Source: Isoetes taiwanensis
Taxonomy: Eukaryota > Streptophyta > Lycopodiopsida > Isoetales > Isoetaceae
Assembly (NCBI GenBank): GCA_021234155.1
Contig: JAJEKV010000045.1
Span: 7,363,105 to 7,427,104, forward strand
DNA length: 64,000 nt
Direction of reading: 5' to 3'
Positions 59,700-64,000 of this stretch are shown piece after piece; position 1 is the stretch's first letter, and each line of letters opens with the position of its first letter. Both the position numbers and the translations under genes were made by a program. The notes beneath the pieces were generated by a model that saw nothing but the letters and a program-made list of their open reading frames with translations, had not been told where the DNA came from and made no database searches.

Positions 59700-59910
59700 A
59701 CTAATTGTACTACGCATTTTTATATTGCGTATGATTGTGAAATTTTGGTTTGGCAAATGCCTCAGCCATGTTATAATATGATATACCTTGTTCCTCATTA
59801 AATATAGTTACTGTCTTGATAAGTATAAGTGAATTGTCCTTTTCCATGATGTCCTCTTCAAAGTTATTGGAAGTATAAAATGTGCTATATTTATTTCAAC
59901 TGTCTTGCAG

Positions 59911-60368
59911 AAGAAACCCTTTGGGAATATGAGGAGAGGATCACCGACATGATTAGGAGGGACGATCCCGGGCCACCAGAGCAGGACTATGGCCAGAGAT
60001 ATGGTGAATACCCCGAATGGGATGAAGGCTATGAAATGGAACCCCCGCCACCAGGAGAACCCTATGATGCTGCCAAAGGGTTGGAGATAGTTAACATCCT
60101 TAGGGACAGAGCTTTTGAGGACCTGAAACTGACCCTGTGCCGTACCTGGGACTATTGGAGTATGACCAGGCACGAGGCTTTCGAGGACGCCAACGACCAC
60201 CTTTGGCATCTCTTCTATGCTCTGTGGAGGCTTTTCAATCTTCTCATTGTTAGCCCAACGTGGGAATACCAACCAGTGATTGTCCAAGCCTGGGCACGCT
60301 ATAAGCTCGTTAGAGCTGTACAGGAGAGTGTCCGCTACGCGATCCTATACCCCTTCGCGAACCCCTAG
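59911..60368 (+). CDS. Extra ORF C, unit 2 (unknown protein, open)
   Basis: Open from the splice acceptor (CTTGCAG/AAGAAACC, exon from 59911) to the stop at 60366-60368, about 152 codons; an ATG 31 nt upstream (59880) in the same frame is an alternative start. Acidic, Tyr/Pro-rich first half (YGQRYGEYPEWDEGYEMEPP), Trp-rich helical second half (CRTWDYWSMTRHEAFEDAND, HLWHLFYALWRLFNLLIVSP). Not recognised. It sits between ORF B and gag in both units. Confidence 0.7.
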
Positions 60369-60607
60369 GATTGGTCTCTCCAGTTATGTTTTTTTGTTGT
60401 TGTTACACTGTGTGCGAGTAGGACTTTAAAAACTTCCACTGTATCATACCTCCTTTTGTGCCAACCCATGTACCAATCAACTTGTTGTTGTACTCAACTT
60501 GAATGAAATGAAACATCAGTTTCTGTTTGTATATTTTCTTGTCACTGTCAGCAAATGTTATCTAAAAGGAATTGTACATTACTGTAAATCTGCTTACACT
60601 TTCATGA

Positions 60608-62280
60608 ATGCTCGATATAGACGGTGCACGTAACGCCGCATGGCAAACACCCTCCAATGCCAGTAGGCTGATACCTGAACAGGAATTGATGTTAATGAAA
60701 AGGCAGCTCGGCGAATTACAGGCCTATGTATTGCATGCCAACCCACCGCAACAAACCCAGGAGGACGGACCGGAATTACCTCCGCGACCATTGAGTCCAC
60801 CACAAATGCCATCTCCCCACGAGCCAGGTCCACAGACATGCCGAGGAGGCCTCATGCTAAGCGTCACCGAAGTTCCTCTAAGGATAGCGCCACTTCCTCA
60901 CGCTCAACCACTTCGGTGTCTTCTGGGTCATCGTTATCAGTCAGTGACCATGCGAAGCGCCGGGATAAGGAATACCGTAAGACCGTTGATACAGCTATAA
61001 CTAGTATATGGAAGAATAGGAAATTGGCCCAGTTTGATGGGAAATCCAGAGGCGGCCTAAATGCAGAATCCTGGTTGGACGAGATGAAGGAGTTTGGGAA
61101 GTCCTATGGAATGACGGAGAAAGATACAGGAAAGGTTGCTACCACCAACCTTACGGGAGCTGCCCGTATTTGGTGGAAGGGTTATGCCAGAGCCAAGCAC
61201 CTAGACAGGAGCAGGTGCAAGTTCAAAAAGTTCGCCAAGGCTTTTAAATCGCATTATGTGCCTCGTGCGCACAAATGCCAACAGATCCAGACATTCTACA
61301 GGTTAGAGCAGAAGGGCATGTCAGTTCAGGCTTACACTGATGAATTCATGCGCCTGAGGTTGTATGTACCCGGGATGAATGAGAAGAGGGCGGTAGAGGG
61401 CTCCATTGAAGGGTTGGCCCCATCCATTAAACGAATGGTCAAGGCCATAGATCCAAAATCAGTAGCAGAAGCGGAGGCTAAGGCATTAAGCCTCGAAGAG
61501 GACACACCAAGGAACCAGTACACGCGACCTGCTCCTTATCCGCAGCCGCGGCCGTCCACACCGTACAAACCCCGCTCACCCAGTCCGGGGCCCTCTCAGC
61601 AGAACTCCTACGGTCGCCATGAAAAGAAAGTCACCTTCAACATGCCCGACAAACCCACTAATGTTGGCAAGGAAGTGCGGAATCTCTTACAGTCTATTCC
61701 CAAAGAGGCCCGAGATCAGTTACGTAAGGATAAGGCATGTTACAGGTGTATGCGACCCGGGCATTATATGCAGAATTGCCCTTACGTCACGCAGACTGCC
61801 CAGCTGGCCATGGCTGACCTCGATTGGGAAGATCTGGAGTCCACTCTGCCTGTCGAGGACGAGGCTCCCGAATACATTCACGGTGCATCTCATATTCTTG
61901 CCACCATTGAAACTGGCAACGCTGAAAGTCAGCCTTCTGTTATTTCTACCATAGGCCAAGTAGACAGTAAGCCCTTCATAATTTTGATGGACACGGGTAG
62001 TACGCATAATTTTGCTTCTCCTAGAATGGCCCAGGTATTGCAGCTTGAAACGTTGAGATCCCGACCTAAGCCAGTCACGTTAGCCAGTGGTAAGATCAGG
62101 CACACTCATGGCCGCCGCATTAACCTTAAGATGCAGTTGCCAGGTGCACCAGTTGCCTTGGGTGCCGAGTTAATGGACATTGGCAAATATGATCTTATTG
62201 TTGGTATGGAGTTTTTGGCATCTGCGAAGGCCACCCAACATAGACTGCGAGAAACGGGAGGTTACCTTCAATGCCGCTAA
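60608..62280 (+). pseudogene. gag-protease, unit 2
   Basis: N-terminus from 60608 (MLDIDGARNAAWQTPS) is in another frame from the rest because of a difference from unit 1 at about 60800-60835. From 60838 a 480-codon frame is open: Ser/Arg-rich start, capsid (TNLTGAARIWWKGYARAKHL, RLEQKGMSVQAYTDEFMRLR), zinc knuckle CYRCMRPGHYMQNC (61738-61779, CX2CX4HX4C), protease DTGSTHNF (about 61988) and DLIVGMEFLASAKA. Better preserved than unit 1. Confidence 0.9.
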
Positions 62281-64000
62281 TGGAGCACGCGTGACGATAA
62301 AAGGTGATCCATTCCACCCTGTTATGCAGTCTATGTCAATCAGGCAGTTAGAAAAAGCTATACGCAGGGATAACCTCCTTTGCCTTATTACACTTGCCTC
62401 CATTGAGTCTGACACTAAGCAGAAGCAGGTAATCGATACCTTGCCACAAGACATTGCCACCCTTCTTCAAGAGTTTAGCGATCTTTTTCCAGATGAGATC
62501 CACAAGCTTCCTCCTTTCAGAGGGGTAGAATGTGAGATAGCTCTAGAACCAGGTACTAAGCCTACCAGCAAGGCCCCGTACTGAATGAGTCCTCCAGAGT
62601 TGGCAGAGCTTAAGAAACAACTTCAGGAGTTACTAAACCTAGGTTTTATTCGGCCTAGTGTTTCACCATTTGCCGCCCCTATTCTTTTTGTCAAGAAAAA
62701 AGATGGCTCCTTGAGGATGTGTATTGATTATAGGCAGCTCAATAAGCATACCATCAAGAATCAGGGCAGATGATCTCATGGACCAGTTACAAGGGGCCAA
62801 ATATTTCTCAAAGATTGATTTATGCTCCGGATACCATCAAATAAGGATAAAGGAGGAGGACATTCATAAGTCTGCATTTCGCACCAGATATGGGCATTAT
62901 GAGTTCACTGTTATGCCTTTTGGGTTAACCAATGCCCCTGCAACGTTTATGCGGTTGATGAATGACATCTTCCGCCAATATTTAGATGACTTTGTTGTTA
63001 TTTTCTTTGACGACATTCTCATCTATAGTAAAACCTTACAGCAACATGAACAACATCTTCGATTGGCTTTACAGAAGCTAAGGCGCCATCAGCTCTTCGC
63101 CAAGTTCTCTAAATGCAAGTTTGCCACTCCCAAGGTCGACTATTTGGGGCATATCATTTCAGCAGAGGGAATTGCTACCGATCCAGCAAAGATAGAAGCA
63201 GTAAGGGATTGGCCTATTCCAGGTAATGTCTCAGAAGTTCGAAGTTTCTTGGGACTCGCAGGATATTATCCGAAATTTGTTAAGGATTTTGCAACAATTG
63301 CCGCACCTCTTACTGATCTCACAAAGCATGAGAGAGTGAAGGATTGGATGGAACATTGGAAAGCAAAAGTTCAGGTCGGCTTTCAGAAGCTCAAAGATGC
63401 TTTAACATCTGCACCGGTCCTCACTTTGCCCCATCCTGAAAAGGATAAACTAGTGGCCACGGATGCTAGTAAGATAGCTACCGGTGGAGTGCTAATGCAG
63501 GAGGGGAGAGTTATTGCCTACGATTCAAAGAAGATGAATGACACGGAACAGCGATACCCTACCCATGATCAGGAGTTGCTGGCAGTTGTCCGCGCTCTCC
63601 GTATTTGGAGACACTACCTTCTCGGTAGAAGATTTCAGCTAGATACGGATCATCAGAGTCTCCGCTATCTATCCACCCAGCCAAATCTCAATCTCCGTCA
63701 GAGAAGGTGGATGGAATTCCTGGAGGAATACGACTTCGAGATTATGTACAAGCCAGGGAAGCACAATGTGGTTGCGGATGCATTGTCACGTCATCGTTTG
63801 ATAACCCGAACCCATTGTAACGCTATTTTCACACTCACCAGTGAGTTTGGGAAACAAATAGAACAGACCCTGGCCACAGATCCCGAATTTTGTGATGTTT
63901 GGGGGAGTTTGGGTAAAGAAGCACGTACAGATAAAGAACGTGAAGCTTTCCGTTCATATAAGAAAGAGGGCAACTTGTTATATCACAAGGATAAGTTGTG
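62182..64000 (+). pseudogene. pol, unit 2 (partial at window end)
   Basis: Linker frame to TGA 62582-62584, then [40 protein letters not shown] and the same small deletion near 62760 as unit 1. From about 62724 one frame is open to 64000: [39 protein letters not shown], active-site FFDD (63006-63014), [20 protein letters not shown], RNase [17 protein letters not shown] and [12 protein letters not shown], then the integrase linker to YHKDKL. Unlike unit 1 it has no stop at the end of RNase H and keeps both Asp of the active site. Confidence 0.9.

Larger units (their letters stand above)
54396..64000 (+). mobile_element. Ty3/gypsy chromovirus, unit 2 (runs off the window)
   Basis: Same order as unit 1 at an offset of about 11610-11615 bp: LTR, PBS, ORFs A, B and C, gag-PR, pol up to the integrase N-terminus at 64000. 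Most of it is about 98-99 percent identical to unit 1 by eye; ORF A and its leader are much more different. It shares the pol lesions of unit 1 but lacks two of its stop codons. Confidence 0.93.

Overview
The window is nuclear DNA of a land plant. The one clearly intact gene is a NOP14 ribosome-biogenesis gene with spliceosomal introns and a telo-box. A degenerate plant-type PP2C gene and LTR elements primed from the usual plant initiator-Met tRNA site also fit. The mix of repeats (long (CT)n-linked LINEs, a chromovirus, a DNA element with a bacterial-type methyltransferase) would suit a non-seed plant such as a fern, lycophyte or bryophyte, but that placement is inference. Many frames are broken by 1-3 base indels, clustered in places, so some breaks could be consensus errors in the assembly rather than real mutations.

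Layout. 1-8.6 kb: minisatellite, then a block between two 63-bp direct repeats (1098-1160, 5961-6023) that carries intron-containing fragments of unrelated genes (PP2C, ABCC transporter, probably VPS26C), all on the plus strand. 8.6-12.9 kb: LINE scraps on both strands, a (TC)n tract and a decayed PIF/Harbinger transposase gene. 12.9-22.4 kb: two head-to-tail LINEs separated and bounded by (CT)n tracts, each ending in the same 3' stem-loop just before the (CT)n tail. 26.0-31.4 kb, minus strand: NOP14, 14 exons, about 950 codons. 31.5-35 kb: degenerate repeats, a tRNA-derived piece, a TTCnnGAA (heat-shock-element-like) minisatellite and a strong hairpin.

35.6-42.8 kb: a probable DNA element with two divergent, now broken genes. 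The minus-strand gene joins a ParB-like domain to an amino (N4/N6) DNA methyltransferase of bacterial architecture; the plus-strand gene resembles the DDE-like family annotated DUF7869. Two arrays of an 18-24 bp palindrome, spaced about 41 bp, lie between the genes and inside an intron of the methyltransferase gene.

42.8-64.0 kb: two tandem units of one Ty3/gypsy chromovirus (LTR-internal-LTR-internal, the second running off the window). Besides gag-PR-RT-RH-INT-chromodomain, each unit carries three extra ORFs between the 5' LTR and gag. The first extra ORF (A) ends in an unmistakable histone H3 fold, close to canonical H3 from the alpha-N helix to the C-terminus, after a novel N-terminal region and a coiled coil. 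A chromodomain retrotransposon encoding its own histone H3-like protein is the most striking feature here. Extra ORFs B and C are unrecognised. Both units share lesions in pol (a TGA, a PR/RT frame change, a small RT deletion), so neither looks autonomous.
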